Assembly (NCBI GenBank): GCA_000507305.1
Contig: DF239054.1
Coordinates: 1 to 64,000 of the forward strand
Origin: Breviolum minutum Mf 1.05b.01
Lineage: Eukaryota; Sar; Dinophyceae; Suessiales; Symbiodiniaceae
Direction: 5' to 3'
DNA: 64,000 nt
The position numbers and the translations under genes were made by a program. This document shows, piece by piece, positions 22,841-33,376 of this stretch. Position 1 is the stretch's first letter. Each line of letters starts with the position of its first letter. Below the pieces are notes generated by a model. The model was not told the origin of the DNA. It ran no database searches and was given only the letters and a program-made list of their open reading frames with translations.

Positions 22841-25800
22841 GCAAGGAGCTTGTGGCCATTCAGGGATCGGAACATGTCGAAGTATGCTACGTGACCGACA
22901 ATTTGGACCACCCAAAATGGTTTCAAGTTTCCCATCAAAGGCACAACGAAGAAGGCCTGAGTAGACTCCATTCATGTGGAGCATGTTGTGTCCATCTCCA
23001 CGAAGAACATCGATCTCCATCAGTTGATGCTCTTGTGCTCCAAGTTTCTCTAAAGCCTTCTTGAGAGTGTAGCCATCGTCAGGGCCTGCAAAGAGATGGA
23101 GATGAACTCCATCCCTCTTCATTCGCTTCCTCATTCTTTTGTTGTAGGGAAGGTCACTCCATTGGCCAGGCATTGCAATCAAGTTTGCCTTGATGTCCCC
23201 AGGAAGATCTCGTAGAGCAGGGTGATCATCGACCAATTGCCTGAGCCACCTCATCTCTTCATCGACGGTCAGTCCTTTCAGATGGACATTCATTTTTGAT
23301 TGCTCGATCTCATCTATGAGGTCTAAAGCTAATGCTCTTGGTAGCATTGGACAACCAGCTTCATTGGAGACTGGCAGTTTTCCTTTTGTTGGATGAAGTA
23401 CTTGAAGTTCACTTTCAGTCCAAATCATCTTACAATCCAGTGCCGATTGAAGAAGACCCATAGGAATGATCGGCTCTATCTCGCATGAAGGGGACAGCAT
23501 TGTTCCATTCTTGTTCATCAACAGCTGGGTTTTCCGACCGTCAGCTAAAGTCACATCTACCTTTTGACAAAGGGCTCGATCATCGCCATGTCGAAGAGGT
23601 CGAAGAGGATGAGTGGCACCACTGTCAATCAAACCTTTCACGCCACCTCCAGACATGCGACTCAAAGAAACTCTAAGGGTTTTTTGCCGAAGAGCATTGA
23701 GTTGTTGTTGAAGCTTGTCCATCATATCTTCTCGACTTTGGTCTGCAGCCACGGTTGTGGTAGAGGAAGTCAACGGTTTGGTTGTTGTCGATGAAGCTTC
23801 CGAGCTCTCAGAACCACCCATAGCTTTCAAAAGTCGATTCGCCTCTTCAAGGATCGATGAAATTGATTCCTTGTTGGAGCTGGGTTGAACATCAGATTGA
23901 GGACCGGTAGATGATGCATCATCTTTAGTTGCATCCTTCTGGCCTCTTGTGGCCTTTTGACGAAACCCACCTCCACTTCCTTTATCACATTGAGGTGCCA
24001 AGTGATCAGGGCTCCCACAGTGATAGCAACGTCTCTTCTCATCCTTGAGGTCATGATTGAAGCGACATCCACGGCCTTTTCGGCAACCTGAATCAGTGAG
24101 AAAGAATCTACAATCACCTTGATCTCCCCCTGGTCCTTTATCTCTCTGTCCTCCAACATCAGGCTTCATTGTCTTGGCCTTGGGTTCCGGGACGTCTCTC
24201 TTCTTCGAGTGGGTTGCTTCACTATGGACAACCTGTTCAAACTCAGCAATCAAATGAAGAAGAAATGAAGTGATAGTCCGGCTCGTTGGTGTAGCATCAA
24301 CCTGCAACGTCGACCGAGCCAAAGAAATCCTGAAAGAAAGGTCTCGATGTTGCTCAAGTGGCTTCCGAGTCAGGCGATTGAGACCTTTGAGCAGCAAGAA
24401 AGGATCAGGTTCTTGCACTCCAAGATCCGTTGCACGGTGTCTCCATCGGCTCCATTTGCGAAGACCTTGGAGAGCATCTGACAAACTCACAGCCTCAGGA
24501 GGGCTTTCCAGTTGTCGAAGTATAAGTTCTTTTTCTGCAAGGCCTCCTGGTTGATATAGAACCATCAGGTGACATATGATTTTCATAGCAGTCAATCGTT
24601 TGGCCGAAATCAACTCCTCCCTTTGATCCGGAGGCACTGCCATGAGCAACAAAGTACTAGCTCTTCTTTCAAGTCGAAGCCACTTGGAAGTTGTCAAAGT
24701 GCTCGACGGTGACGGCTCATGAGCAACACGATCCAGAGGTTGAAGCTGGATGTGCTTGGAGTACCATGACTGGCACTCTGTCATCAAACCACACCACCAC
24801 TCACCAGAAGTCGCCGTCAGATCCGACATGATGGGTTCTATTAACACGAGCCAGTCCGACAAGTCCACCGGGCCTGTAGTAGAGCTCCACGGTGGCAACG
24901 GCGGAAGTTCCACTTGAGACCTGACTGTCTCAGTGTCCTTGTCTTTGTCCTTCTCCATGATCTGCTTTTGGAGATTGGTCATGCCTTCCATCATCTTCAT
25001 CAAAATTTGGATCGTCTGATCCGAAGGTCCAGCAGATCCAGGCACAGCTCCAGCTGGTAGGTGTTCTCCTCCAGAACCTTCGTGGGCTTTAGGACCTGGA
25101 AGAACGTTGGGATCATGAAATTCTTTATGACCTGGAAGGGCTTGAGAACCAGGGCATTCTTGGTAACGTGGAAGGACTTTAGGAGTTTGAAATTCTTTAG
25201 GATCTGGGCATTCTTTAGAATGTTCAGGTAGATCTCCACCAGAACCATTTGCCACACTTTCACCTCGATCAGGAGTGTTGAACTCTTCTTCTCTTCCAGG
25301 TGATTGTGCAATCAAACCCATCACCTGGGCACGAAGGGCGACATTCTCCTTCGCAGCATCCATCTGAGCTTTCCTCAAAGCTTGGACTTCATTCAGCAGC
25401 ACAGACACTGCACTGGAATCCAAAGTTGGTCCGGAAGATGGACCACCAATTGCAGCACCGCTTCCAGATTGCACTTCTTCCCTTCTAGCTTCTTGATCCC
25501 TCCCGTCTCTCACTAAGAAAGCAGGTCTACGGACAAAGTCAGCAGAGGGGTAGACCATTGGAGCCTGCTGATAGATCTCAGCAAAACGTCTAAGCTGTTG
25601 ATCATCAAACAGAGGCAAAAGATCCTGACCTTGATGACCAATTGATTCTCTAGGGTCACCACCGTCTTGTTGTCGCACCTGCTGGCCTGTTGGACCAAAA
25701 CTAGTTGGAGGCCCATTCGGAGCAGATTGCACAGATTTCGGTGTGGCAATCCCAAGAGTCAAAACTGGATTTGCCACTGTATTCACCACAGGTCCCGTCA

Positions 25801-25996
25801 CAGAACTCTGGGGAGTTGCCAACACAATCTCAGTCGATGAAACTGGTTGATTCTGAATTGCACCAGCTTCGGTCAAAAACTCTCCAGGGGAAGCACTCAA
25901 AGGGACCAATTCTTGTCCTATGATCTCCAAAGAAGCTTCTCCCCTTTGATGGCCATCAGAGCCATTCTGAGCATCACTACGTCGAGGCTGCTCCAT
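22811..25996 (-). CDS. Copia Gag-protease and start of methyltransferase-like domain
   Basis: About 1061 residues from the Met of MEQPRRSD (25996); the frame is open further upstream into the LTR but that has no ATG. The N-terminal half is low-complexity, with a heptad-rich helix. Around residues 630-660 there is a CCCH finger (CRFFLTDSGCRKGRGCRFNH) and then a CCHC knuckle (CYHCGSPDHLAPQC), as expected for a nucleocapsid. Near residue 788 is the aspartic protease motif LIDSGATH. From about residue 964 the sequence becomes methyltransferase-like: VHLHLFAGPDDGYTLKKAL (motif I type) and ILGGPNCRSRSILRH (at the position of the catalytic motif IV). The frame then breaks at about 22.83 kb, and the downstream sequence continues in the frame ending at 22411. 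Retroelements carrying cytosine methyltransferases have been reported from Symbiodinium; here the catalytic PC is replaced by PNC. Confidence 0.85.
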   Translation of the reverse strand: MEQPRRSDAQNGSDGHQRGEASLEIIGQELVPLSASPGEFLTEAGAIQNQPVSSTEIVLATPQSSVTGPVVNTVANPVLTLGIATPKSVQSAPNGPPTSFGPTGQQVRQQDGGDPRESIGHQGQDLLPLFDDQQLRRFAEIYQQAPMVYPSADFVRRPAFLVRDGRDQEARREEVQSGSGAAIGGPSSGPTLDSSAVSVLLNEVQALRKAQMDAAKENVALRAQVMGLIAQSPGREEEFNTPDRGESVANGSGGDLPEHSKECPDPKEFQTPKVLPRYQECPGSQALPGHKEFHDPNVLPGPKAHEGSGGEHLPAGAVPGSAGPSDQTIQILMKMMEGMTNLQKQIMEKDKDKDTETVRSQVELPPLPPWSSTTGPVDLSDWLVLIEPIMSDLTATSGEWWCGLMTECQSWYSKHIQLQPLDRVAHEPSPSSTLTTSKWLRLERRASTLLLMAVPPDQREELISAKRLTAMKIICHLMVLYQPGGLAEKELILRQLESPPEAVSLSDALQGLRKWSRWRHRATDLGVQEPDPFLLLKGLNRLTRKPLEQHRDLSFRISLARSTLQVDATPTSRTITSFLLHLIAEFEQVVHSEATHSKKRDVPEPKAKTMKPDVGGQRDKGPGGDQGDCRFFLTDSGCRKGRGCRFNHDLKDEKRRCYHCGSPDHLAPQCDKGSGGGFRQKATRGQKDATKDDASSTGPQSDVQPSSNKESISSILEEANRLLKAMGGSESSEASSTTTKPLTSSTTTVAADQSREDMMDKLQQQLNALRQKTLRVSLSRMSGGGVKGLIDSGATHPLRPLRHGDDRALCQKVDVTLADGRKTQLLMNKNGTMLSPSCEIEPIIPMGLLQSALDCKMIWTESELQVLHPTKGKLPVSNEAGCPMLPRALALDLIDEIEQSKMNVHLKGLTVDEEMRWLRQLVDDHPALRDLPGDIKANLIAMPGQWSDLPYNKRMRKRMKRDGVHLHLFAGPDDGYTLKKALEKLGAQEHQLMEIDVLRGDGHNMLHMNGVYSGLLRCAFDGKLETILGGPNCRSRSILRHVPIPEWPQAPCKASEMLGRW

Positions 25997-26004
25997 TAGG
26001 CACT

Positions 26005-26017
26005 TGGGCTCATAACC
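26005..26017 (-). promoter_or_regulatory. Primer-binding site, half-tRNA-Met type
   Basis: Directly adjoining the 5' LTR, the plus strand reads TGGGCTCATAACC. This looks like the anticodon stem-loop (CAT anticodon) of an initiator tRNA-Met rather than the 3' acceptor end. Drosophila copia is known to prime from an internal fragment of tRNA-iMet with a similar site (GGTTATGGGCCC). The assignment to a tRNA is from memory of the family, not from a search. Confidence 0.7.
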
Positions 26018-26207
26018 TGAAAACGTCAAAGCCAAGTTGCACTTCTCGATTTGTGCAATGGCACCTTTTTCGCTCTTTGAACAAAAGCAGCTCCGGACGA
26101 TCCAAAGTTTGAAGACTTACCTGAAAGAGTCATGCAAGTAACGACCTCTTGTCAAATTACCTGCCACATGAAAACTGCTTGAAATCTTAAGGAGGAGAGG
26201 ATTTGCA
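26018..26207 (-). repeat. 5' LTR of copia element
   Basis: 190 bp and identical to the left LTR. In element sense it is the promoter-bearing LTR. No TATA box is obvious in it. Confidence 0.95.
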
Positions 26208-26212
26208 ATAAT
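26208..26212. repeat. Target site duplication, right
   Basis: ATAAT directly after the right LTR. Five base pairs is the usual copia duplication length. Confidence 0.85.
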
Positions 26213-26282
26213 AAACTATTATACGGATCCCTATTAAGCAACTATTCCATGGAAAGTAAGACGGGTTTTTTCCGTGGCTCAG
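26213..26282. repeat. Family G repeat, right part (split by copia)
   Basis: AAACTATTATACGGATCCCT ..TTCCATGGAAAGTAAG, the second half of the copy interrupted at 19031. Confidence 0.8.
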
Positions 26283-26287
26283 GTGAT

Positions 26288-26402
26288 GAAGTTTCGTAAA
26301 GATGTGTTTTTTTAATTCTAAAATCCCGATTCCTGGGGAAATTTCGACGATCCAATCTGACGAGATTGGAACTTTCAGATGGGTTGGTTCAACCACCACC
26401 TA
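26288..26402. repeat. TIR element, family A (diverged)
   Basis: Right end GGGTTGGTTCAACCACCACCTAG is well kept. The left arm is degraded. Confidence 0.6.
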
Positions 26403-26409
26403 GTTTGAT

Positions 26410-26503
26410 ATTACACCCGAAAACTAACGTGTCACCTAAAAAAGGAACCATTTCAAAAGGGAAGTAGTGCCAGGCACTATAGTTCAGGTTTTCGGAGGAG
26501 TAA
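26410..26503. repeat. TIR element, family D
   Basis: TTACACCCGAAAACTAACG.. to ..AGTTCAGGTTTTCGGAGGAG. Confidence 0.65.
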
Positions 26504-26585
26504 CTATCAATCCCTTTTTGGATAGCATCCAAGCTGGCTGGTTTGTTAGATGTTTTTTTGGCAACCAAACAAAAATCCAGTGCAG

Positions 26586-26621
26586 GTCAAGAAAAAGAAG
26601 AAGAAAGTCGAGAAAGTCAAG
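26586..26621 (+). CDS. Exon 9: Lys-rich segment
   Basis: Reads VKKKKKKVEKVK (36 nt, phase 0) between GTGCAG|GTC and the GT donor AAG|GTTCGG. It lies just downstream of the copia insertion, so the copia element sits in the intron between exons 8 and 9. Confidence 0.5.
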
Positions 26622-26821
26622 GTTCGGGGGTTTAAACAAAATGCCACGACTTTCCAAATTTGTTCAAAGCTGTCTATAGGATGTATGAAGCCGAGCATGT
26701 ATAAAGTATAGGTAGTTTCAAACCGGAAAATGTCCAAACCCCGAAATTCATGGGTAATCCGGAAGCCTTATTGGCAAAAAGCGCTCTGGTGCTGATAAGA
26801 TAGATAGGAATTAACGATACT

Positions 26822-26918
26822 GGGTGGCGGGTTCAATCTTTTTTTCTTTTTCATCCCTACTTGGGGAAATGATTCAATTTGGCTAATATTTTTCAACTGG
26901 GTTGAAAGCACCAACTAG
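26822..26918. repeat. TIR element, family A
   Basis: GGGTGGCGGGTTCAATC.. to ..GGGTTGAAAGCACCAACTAG, with the CTACTTGGGGAAATGATTC inner block. Confidence 0.75.
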
Positions 26919-27709
26919 GATAAGGCTCATGTCATTTGAAGGAAACCCATCGACCAGCGAATTAATATAAAACAACCCTCCCAAGTAGATCCTTGTCCTG
27001 TACCTCCACATGGGTGCGACATTGCTTGAGGTCAGTTTTCTTTCTTTTTTCAAGATCATTGGCTGCATGTGTGGCAGAAAATTGTGATCAGGTAAAGATT
27101 GCTAGGTTGAGAATACTTCAGAATTTATTTTTGTCAACTGAGGTCTCAAAAAACATTTCGTTTAAAGTTTCAGGCAAACATGCAGGCGAAGGCATGCCGC
27201 GGAACCTCAAAATACTTGTCCCTTTTATTTTTCCAAAAGGGACCTGTTCAGGTTCAATCTTAGTTTTTTTTGGGGTAAATTCATGCTTTTGCCTAGTGGC
27301 TTGGTGTTTCTGAATTTCTTGGCCTGAATTGGTTGGTCCTTTTTTGTGGAGGGGAGGAATTTGAGCACAGATTTTGCACCAAAGAAATCCAAAGATCCAA
27401 GTACCCTCCAGGGAACGATCACATATCCCACCTTTGGAAAAGGACCATCATCTTCAAGAGTACCTTTGAAAGGGGATATGTTAGTTCCCTGGAGGGTATA
27501 TTGCTTCGTGTTCCAATATCAAAGGTGTTTTTTTTGATCTGAGCACTGAGGATGAATCAGAAGTATCCTGCTTGCTTTCCAAAGCATCTTCCCAAATCAC
27601 TAACTACTGATTAACCACCGCTTGCAAATTCAAGGATGATTCAAGCCCAAGCATACTAATGCATTGTTAGATTCAAGTGTTCCAGTAGAAGTGTCACTGA
27701 GAGCATATG

Positions 27710-27809
27710 GGTGTTTCCTAAAATGGTGGTACCCCCAAATCATCGATTTTAATAGGGTTTTCCATTATAAACCATCCATTTTGGGGTACCCCTATTTTTG
27801 GAAACACCC
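27710..27809. repeat. TIR element, family C
   Basis: GGTGTTTCCTAAAATGG.. to ..CTATTTTTGGAAACACCC. The flanking ATATG/CATAT extends the inverted repeat by several bases. Confidence 0.85.
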
Positions 27810-28781
27810 ATATCATCATTGTTTGGGTTCAGATGGTTTGATCTTTTGACCCCTCCTGATTTGATTTTTGATGTGCATGCTTCGTCTATTCCATGGACCC
27901 AACCAATCGGGGGATCTGCTTTCAAAAAACATGGAGCCACTTGGAGGATCATCCCATGACTTGTAAGTGGTTAATAACTATGGTGATCGTAAGCCCCCTA
28001 AGTAGGGTTGTGGGACCCTTTCCAAATGGCCGGCCTAAATGGCTTATAAATGGGGGTGATCCTAACTACTTACTAACTGGGATGATCCTCCAAGTACCCC
28101 AGATGATCCCACACCTTTTGCTAACTTGGACAAGTTACATCAAGTTATATACCCTTCTTCCAAAGCATCATTTTTTGTTGCGACGGCCCGTTGGATAGAA
28201 TGCGCCTCTCAATACTGTTGGTATTTTTTAAATATGTTGAGGATCTAGCGGAACTCTAGTAGGACATTTCAAACTCCAAGCATTTGCCAAATCCATATTC
28301 CTCAGCCAGGACCGCAGACTCATCCCAACACAGTGGTCAAACATTGGGACTGGTGAAAATTTGATGCTTCACCGGTTTTATCAACTGTTTTTTTAAATTT
28401 TGCGGCATTCTCAAGTGGCCCCATTCAATGCAACATTGTAACAACGAAAAATATTTGAAGATAACTTGCTTATCAAGAACAGTTACGCTGCTAGACCGGG
28501 GGTAACAGGAAAAGGAAGGGTACGTCTCACATTCCAAAAGTATCAACCCCAAAACCAACACTTCACAAATGGAATTGCATTTAGTTGAATCCCATTCAAA
28601 TAGGATTCAAGGGACTGGTATATGTATTATATGTACCTACATTTGGGGTAAATTTTGAATATTTTATATAACCAGCACCATTTAAGTTCGGAATATGTTT
28701 GGAACTTTCTCCAACTATCTCCAGCCAAATTGGAACCTGATGGAAAATCTCCAATTTTTTTTTAGCCAGCCAAGTCTCCAG

Positions 28782-28832
28782 GATGCTGAGGGTGAAGCTT
28801 CACCAGATGCCGCGGTTCCTCGGAATCTTCAG
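28782..28832 (+). CDS. Exon 10: Asp/Ala/Pro segment
   Basis: Reads DAEGEASPDAAVPRNLQ between TCTCCAG|GAT and the GT donor CAG|GTGTTA. Both ends are phase 0. A related open segment (GMPRNLK) occurs near 27195 and may be a diverged duplicate exon. Confidence 0.5.
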
Positions 28833-28876
28833 GTGTTATGTAGTTGTGAGTTGCTTACACCTTTGTCTTCCAGTCA

Positions 28877-28981
28877 TACTGTTGATGGTTGAAATCCTGC
28901 ACCACCAAGGATGATGATTATCCCATTATTTGTAGGGTTTTAACCATCCCAGGTGGTGCAGGATTTCTTCCATCAACAGTA
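28877..28981. repeat. Hairpin element, family B
   Basis: TACTGTTGATGGTTGAAATC.. to ..GGATTTCTTCCATCAACAGTA around GATTATCCCATTATTTGTAG. Confidence 0.9.
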
Positions 28982-29458
28982 CCTCCTGAGGTGAACGGTG
29001 TTTGATCGGTATGTTTTTGGGGGGATCTAAAGGCCACATCCTCACGGTCGGTGCTTGGAAGCCTAGGGTGAAAAATCAGAACTGTGTTTTGAAAACATCC
29101 ACAGCTTAGGGATTTTTGATTCCAAAAAAAAAACGTTGGGTTGATTCTTTTTTGATCCCATGACATCACCAGATGAAGTTCTTGTTTGGGAAATTTGGTG
29201 AAGGATTTCCGGAGGTCTTTCGTTGTGAGAATTTTTTTGAATTGATGGTGAATCAAACTTTTTTTGATTTCAATTGCAACCCTAGACATCCAGTCACACC
29301 TCCTGAGGTTCGGTATTTGGACCCCCAAAACATACCAATCAAACACTGTGAAAATCTCAATTTCGGTATTTACCTGGAAGTCTAGGTGCACATTGATAGC
29401 TGGCAGAATCACCACGGACCAGTTGGAGGGGGTATTATTTTGGACGGTATGACCATGT

Positions 29459-29569
29459 ACTAGGTGGTGGTTTCAAGTGTTGAAAATATTTTCAACCCTA
29501 CTTGGGGAAGATTCGACTTTTGACTTTTGACTATTTTTTTTCAAATGGGTTGGTTCAACCACCAACTAG
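29459..29569. repeat. TIR element, family A
   Basis: ACTAGGTGGTGGTTTCAA.. to ..TTGGTTCAACCACCAACTAG, with an extra internal TTGACTTTTGACT duplication. Confidence 0.8.
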
Positions 29570-29710
29570 TGTACTACTGGTACCGGGATTACTTGACAGA
29601 TAAGGAAACCTCGTGAGAATTTTGTGACTTTGAACCTTTGAAGTTACCATGTTTTCCTAAGAAGAGGCCATAAAATCCATAGATCTCAAATTGAATGCTC
29701 CAGTCTTTGT

Positions 29711-29827
29711 TTTGATGGTTCCGAAATCCGGCGGTTGCACCAGTTGAGGTTGGTGGTTTATCCCATTATTTACAACAGGTTTTTCTACATTTGAGGTGGT
29801 TTTCTCGCCGGATTTCTGAATCATCCA
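29711..29827. repeat. Hairpin element, family B (diverged)
   Basis: TTGATGGTTCCGAAATCCGG.. to ..CCGGATTTCTGAATCATCC with TTTATCCCATTATTTACAAC in the centre. Confidence 0.65.
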
Positions 29828-30355
29828 CGTTGTATGTTTTCATTTCTCTAACTTTCGCGTTGGTTGTTGACACCTGTGATTCGCTGAGACCAAAAAGAAG
29901 AAGAAGGTCCTGGCGGCTTGGGCTTGGGTGGGCGCCGAATCTCTGTGAGATAGGATTGTGTGACTCACTCTTGAAAATTTCTCAAGCCTTCTAAGGATTT
30001 CCAAGTTCACTTAAAGATTGATGGCTAATCAACCAAATCCCCCTTAACGAACTCTACCTCAGAAAGAAGGGTTCAAGAAGGCCTTAGTAAGGGAAACCAA
30101 TGGTTAATAAGCCCTGATCATAAGGCCCGCTATTTCTGGAAGGGGTTCGTTATGGGGGGTAGGTCAACCAGCCATCGTTTGACCAAGAAACCAAGAAATT
30201 AAGAAGAAATCATTTTGGGATGGTTTGTTTGAAGGTCGCATAGGTAGATAACATAAAAAGCAACAGGTGCTTTTTGTTCAGTTGTAGTGGCCTAGTAGTG
30301 TGAAAACCATTTAGTCAACCTCAGGACCTTCAAAAATCACAATTTTTAGGATGAT

Positions 30356-30470
30356 TTACACCCCTGAAAATTAACATTTGAACCCCAAGAATCAAGGTGG
30401 ATGGTTCAGATGATTTTCCTTTTTAATTGGGTGTTTTGTAGGTTCCAGCTCTTCATTTTCAGGGGTGTAA
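30356..30470. repeat. TIR element, family D
   Basis: TTACACCCCTGAAAATTAAC.. to ..CATTTTCAGGGGTGTAA; clean ends. Confidence 0.8.
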
Positions 30471-30550
30471 TTGTTGAAAGAAGTTTCCTTCCTTTCATTG
30501 TGTAACCATGGAGCTGATCTTCAAGATCTTCTCTGCTGTTATTTGAGCAG

Positions 30551-30664
30551 TGTCCAAAATCCTGGTTGTTCACAGTTTCCAGGGGATTATACCCGTAACT
30601 ACCCAGTAATATAGAGGATTGTAATAAGCCATTACGAGGATCCCGGATCCCTATTAAACAACCC
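30551..30664. repeat. Family G repeat
   Basis: GTCCAAAATCCTGGTTGTT..GGGGATTATAC..ATTACGAGGATCC..CTATTAAACAAC. An intact copy that shows what the copia target looked like. Confidence 0.7.
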
Positions 30665-31169
30665 GTGTTTTCATCTGGTTTTCCCCAAAGCCTCGCCGAG
30701 TTCGGGAAAGTTTACCCTTCGTTTGGTGCGTATATACAGTTTCCCTGTAAACTCCTCGCCGAGTTCGGGGTGGATCCCGGATATATCCAGCTTCAAGCCA
30801 AAGTGACCCATTGGGATTCCCCCCAAAAAAACGAGATCATTTTTTTCGGCCCAAAAAGGCCAGGTCACAAAAACATGAATCACTTCACAAGGTCATCATT
30901 TGTGGCCTTGCACGCGATGTAGGTATTTTGGGGCCTAAACTCATTGGGATTACACAGATGTCCTGTCCACTTGGGGTTTTTTGGTGCACCTGTTTTTATC
31001 AAAATGATACTACTCCATCAAGGCTAATCATAGGTAATCATGGTAGTTTTCGTTGGTTGCCACTTGCCAAAGACTTAGCCGAACCATCCTTGGCCCTGTG
31101 CTAGAAGATTCAAGCACTATGTAGGGAGTGTCCATGTATCCGGCACATATGGAATCATGATCCCTGCAG

Positions 31170-31214
31170 GTAGCTGCTGATGGTGAGAAGACAGAGAAAG
31201 TCAAGAAGAAGAAG
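31170..31214 (+). CDS. Exon 11: Lys-rich segment
   Basis: Reads VAADGEKTEKVKKKK between CCTGCAG|GTA and the GC donor AAG|GCTCTT. Both ends are phase 0. It resembles exon 9. Confidence 0.6.
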
Positions 31215-31572
31215 GCTCTTTCTTGTATGCCAACTTCTTTCTTTTTAAAACCGTTTCACCAAGAAAAATATGTTGTTCGTTTATGAAATATCCTTGAATA
31301 AGTCTCATGTTACATGTTTCATGAACCTGTAGATAATTTGATTGAGCAATGAGCAAAACCTTGGTTATTTAGGGAAGGGATCATACAACCCAGCTATGTG
31401 GGAACAGTCATAAGCCGCTAATTTTGAGAGGATCAATCTATACACAGCCGCTAATTTTGAGAGGATTTCCCAAAAATAACAATGGTATTGTTTGGGTTAG
31501 TTAATCATCATGACCCCATCAAATGTGAGATGGCAATTTTGGGCAATCTTCCGGTATAGTTAATGTATATTA

Positions 31573-31686
31573 TACTGTTGATGGAAAAAATCCTGCACCA
31601 CCTGGGATGTATAAAACCCTTTGAATATTGGGAGAAGCCACCTACCAAGCTGGCGCTCGAAAAGGATTTCTGAACCATCAACAGTA
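31573..31686. repeat. Hairpin element, family B
   Basis: TACTGTTGATGGAAAAAATC.. to ..GGATTTCTGAACCATCAACAGTA (each arm kept, spacer diverged). Confidence 0.8.
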
Positions 31687-31806
31687 TCAACCTGTATAAA
31701 GCCTTGGAAAGTGTTTTGGGAAAGGTAAATATAAACCATACATGGATCCTATGGGTATGTCTAATTCGCAACTCCTGTCAAACCCCATTGTCGAGCAGTG
31801 TTTAAA

Positions 31807-31920
31807 ACCCTGGTTGTTTAGGTTATATAGGGGATTATACTACCCTTTTTTGATGGGGATTACTTCATAAGCCAATATAAGGATGCATATAAACCAATCA
31901 GTATTTCATGGAATGTCATA
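31807..31920. repeat. Family G repeat
   Basis: ACCCTGGTTGTTTAGGTTAT..GGGGATTATACTACCC..AACCAATCAGTATTTCATGG. Confidence 0.7.
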
Positions 31921-31940
31921 TGGGTTCAATAGTTGTTTCT

Positions 31941-32095
31941 GGTTCCCTTAATAGGTGGGATCGGTGATATATATAATCACCCAATTGGCAGGAACTATAC
32001 CACTTATAATGGCAGTATATACCACTTATATACCACTTATATACTGCCAATTGGGTGATTAGATATCACCTACTTACCACCTATTAAGGGAACTG
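31941..32095. repeat. Long hairpin element, family F
   Basis: GGTTCCCTTAATAGGTGG..ATAATCACCCAATTGGCAG.. and the inverse CTGCCAATTGGGTGATTA..CCACCTATTAAGGGAAC. The centre holds tandem TATACCACTTA units. Confidence 0.9.
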
Positions 32096-33334
32096 AAGGA
32101 AACAACCATTTGATGGGTGTTTTTCACGCTGCTCGAAGGTGAAGAACCAAGGCCTTGGAGAAAAAGGTCTCATGGAGGTTGGGTTCCCGGAGGGTGGTCT
32201 GGTGAAGAAAGAAATGGTGGGTTCCGGAAGGGGCGCACCAAAGGCACTAGGAAAAGGGACCCGGAAAACTCCAAGGGTTTTTGTAGAGTTTTTGTGTTTG
32301 TTTTTTTCAGTTATATAATGGTTATAGTTAGTTAGTTTGTTTTGTGTTTAAAATTCCTTACGAATCAACATCGGCTCGAACATGAAAAGACGGACGAAGT
32401 CTTTCATCGGCTCAAAACATGCAATCCAAGTGGAAAACAGCCGTTGCAAGCTGTTCATGTTCATCAACTTTTAACCCCCCTGAAACCAGCAATATAGTTG
32501 CCTCAAGAAAAAAGGGTATAATTCCAACGTTTTCGAGGCAATTCAAATGAAGTTAAAAGGGTAAGAAACCTTGAAAAAGCCCGAAGACACTTAAAACATA
32601 CACATATGTTTATTGCGGATTCTCCTCGTCGAATGGGCCGGAGATCAGCTTGTAGCACAGTTTTTTTTGGCTAAAACGAAGGAACAAATCCGATGACCAG
32701 CCAGCATGTGTTTGAGTGCCGTGATGAATGGGATATATCATATATATCTATACTGTACAATCCGACATATCAACAAGCTTAGGTCTTTTTTTCATATCAA
32801 CTAGCAATACTAAACATGATGATATTTGGGACTATGTAATTTAGTCTTCAACAATCTGTGCTATACTTACTATACATTATGTTTTTTTTGTGATTATAAA
32901 CATCAACTATTTGTACAATACATGATGCTATTTTTTGGGGGATTACTAGTTTCATTAAAGCCTAGCACCTAGCAATATTGAAAACGATAAAGATTAGGAG
33001 TCTGAAACCTATACCGTGGAAAATTAAGGCCTGGAACCTAAGAATCACCCACTTGAAAAGGAAATTCATCTTTAATCATACTTCATTCTTGGGGTTCAAC
33101 ATGTCAATTTTCAGGGGTGTAAGCCTTTCTTTAAGTAACTCCCTTCTCGTTGCTAATCAACCAATCCCACCCTATCGTTCAGAAACAACCAGCCTTGTTA
33201 AGGGCTTATTAACCATTGGTTTCCCTTCAGAAGGCCGGCAATTTACAACCCCTCATTTTTTGGAGAAACGGATTCATCAGGGGGGGGAAAAGAGGTAGGT
33301 TGACGAGTAGCCATGGATCCCATCGCCAAACCAG

Positions 33335-33376
33335 GCCGTGGCCGCTCAAGAGGAAGGTGCCATTACTGTGGAGGAC
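33335..33376 (+). CDS. Exon 12
   Basis: Reads AVAAQEEGAITVED between AACCAG|GCC and the GT donor GAC|GTTTCC. Both ends are phase 0. The frame stays open past the donor, so the true end could be later. Confidence 0.5.

Larger units (their letters stand above)
19032..26207 (-). mobile_element. Ty1/copia-type LTR retrotransposon with methyltransferase-like domain
   Basis: The element is 7176 bp, bounded by identical 190-bp LTRs starting TG and ending CA, and flanked by ATAAT on both sides. Read on the minus strand, the order is Gag, protease, methyltransferase-like domain, integrase, reverse transcriptase, RNase H. Integrase before RT is the copia order. The coding part is split over frames with shifts at about 22.83, 22.41 and 21.8 kb, so this copy cannot make one continuous polyprotein unless the shifts are assembly errors. 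Identical LTRs suggest a recent insertion. It lies inside an intron of the ankyrin/helical gene, in opposite orientation, and inside an older repeat copy. The 205-bp N run removes the sequence next to the 3' LTR, where the polypurine tract should be. Confidence 0.95.

Noticed and set aside
26005..26017. tRNA gene fragment
   Set aside because: Only the anticodon-loop part matches and it adjoins an LTR; a primer-binding site explains it.
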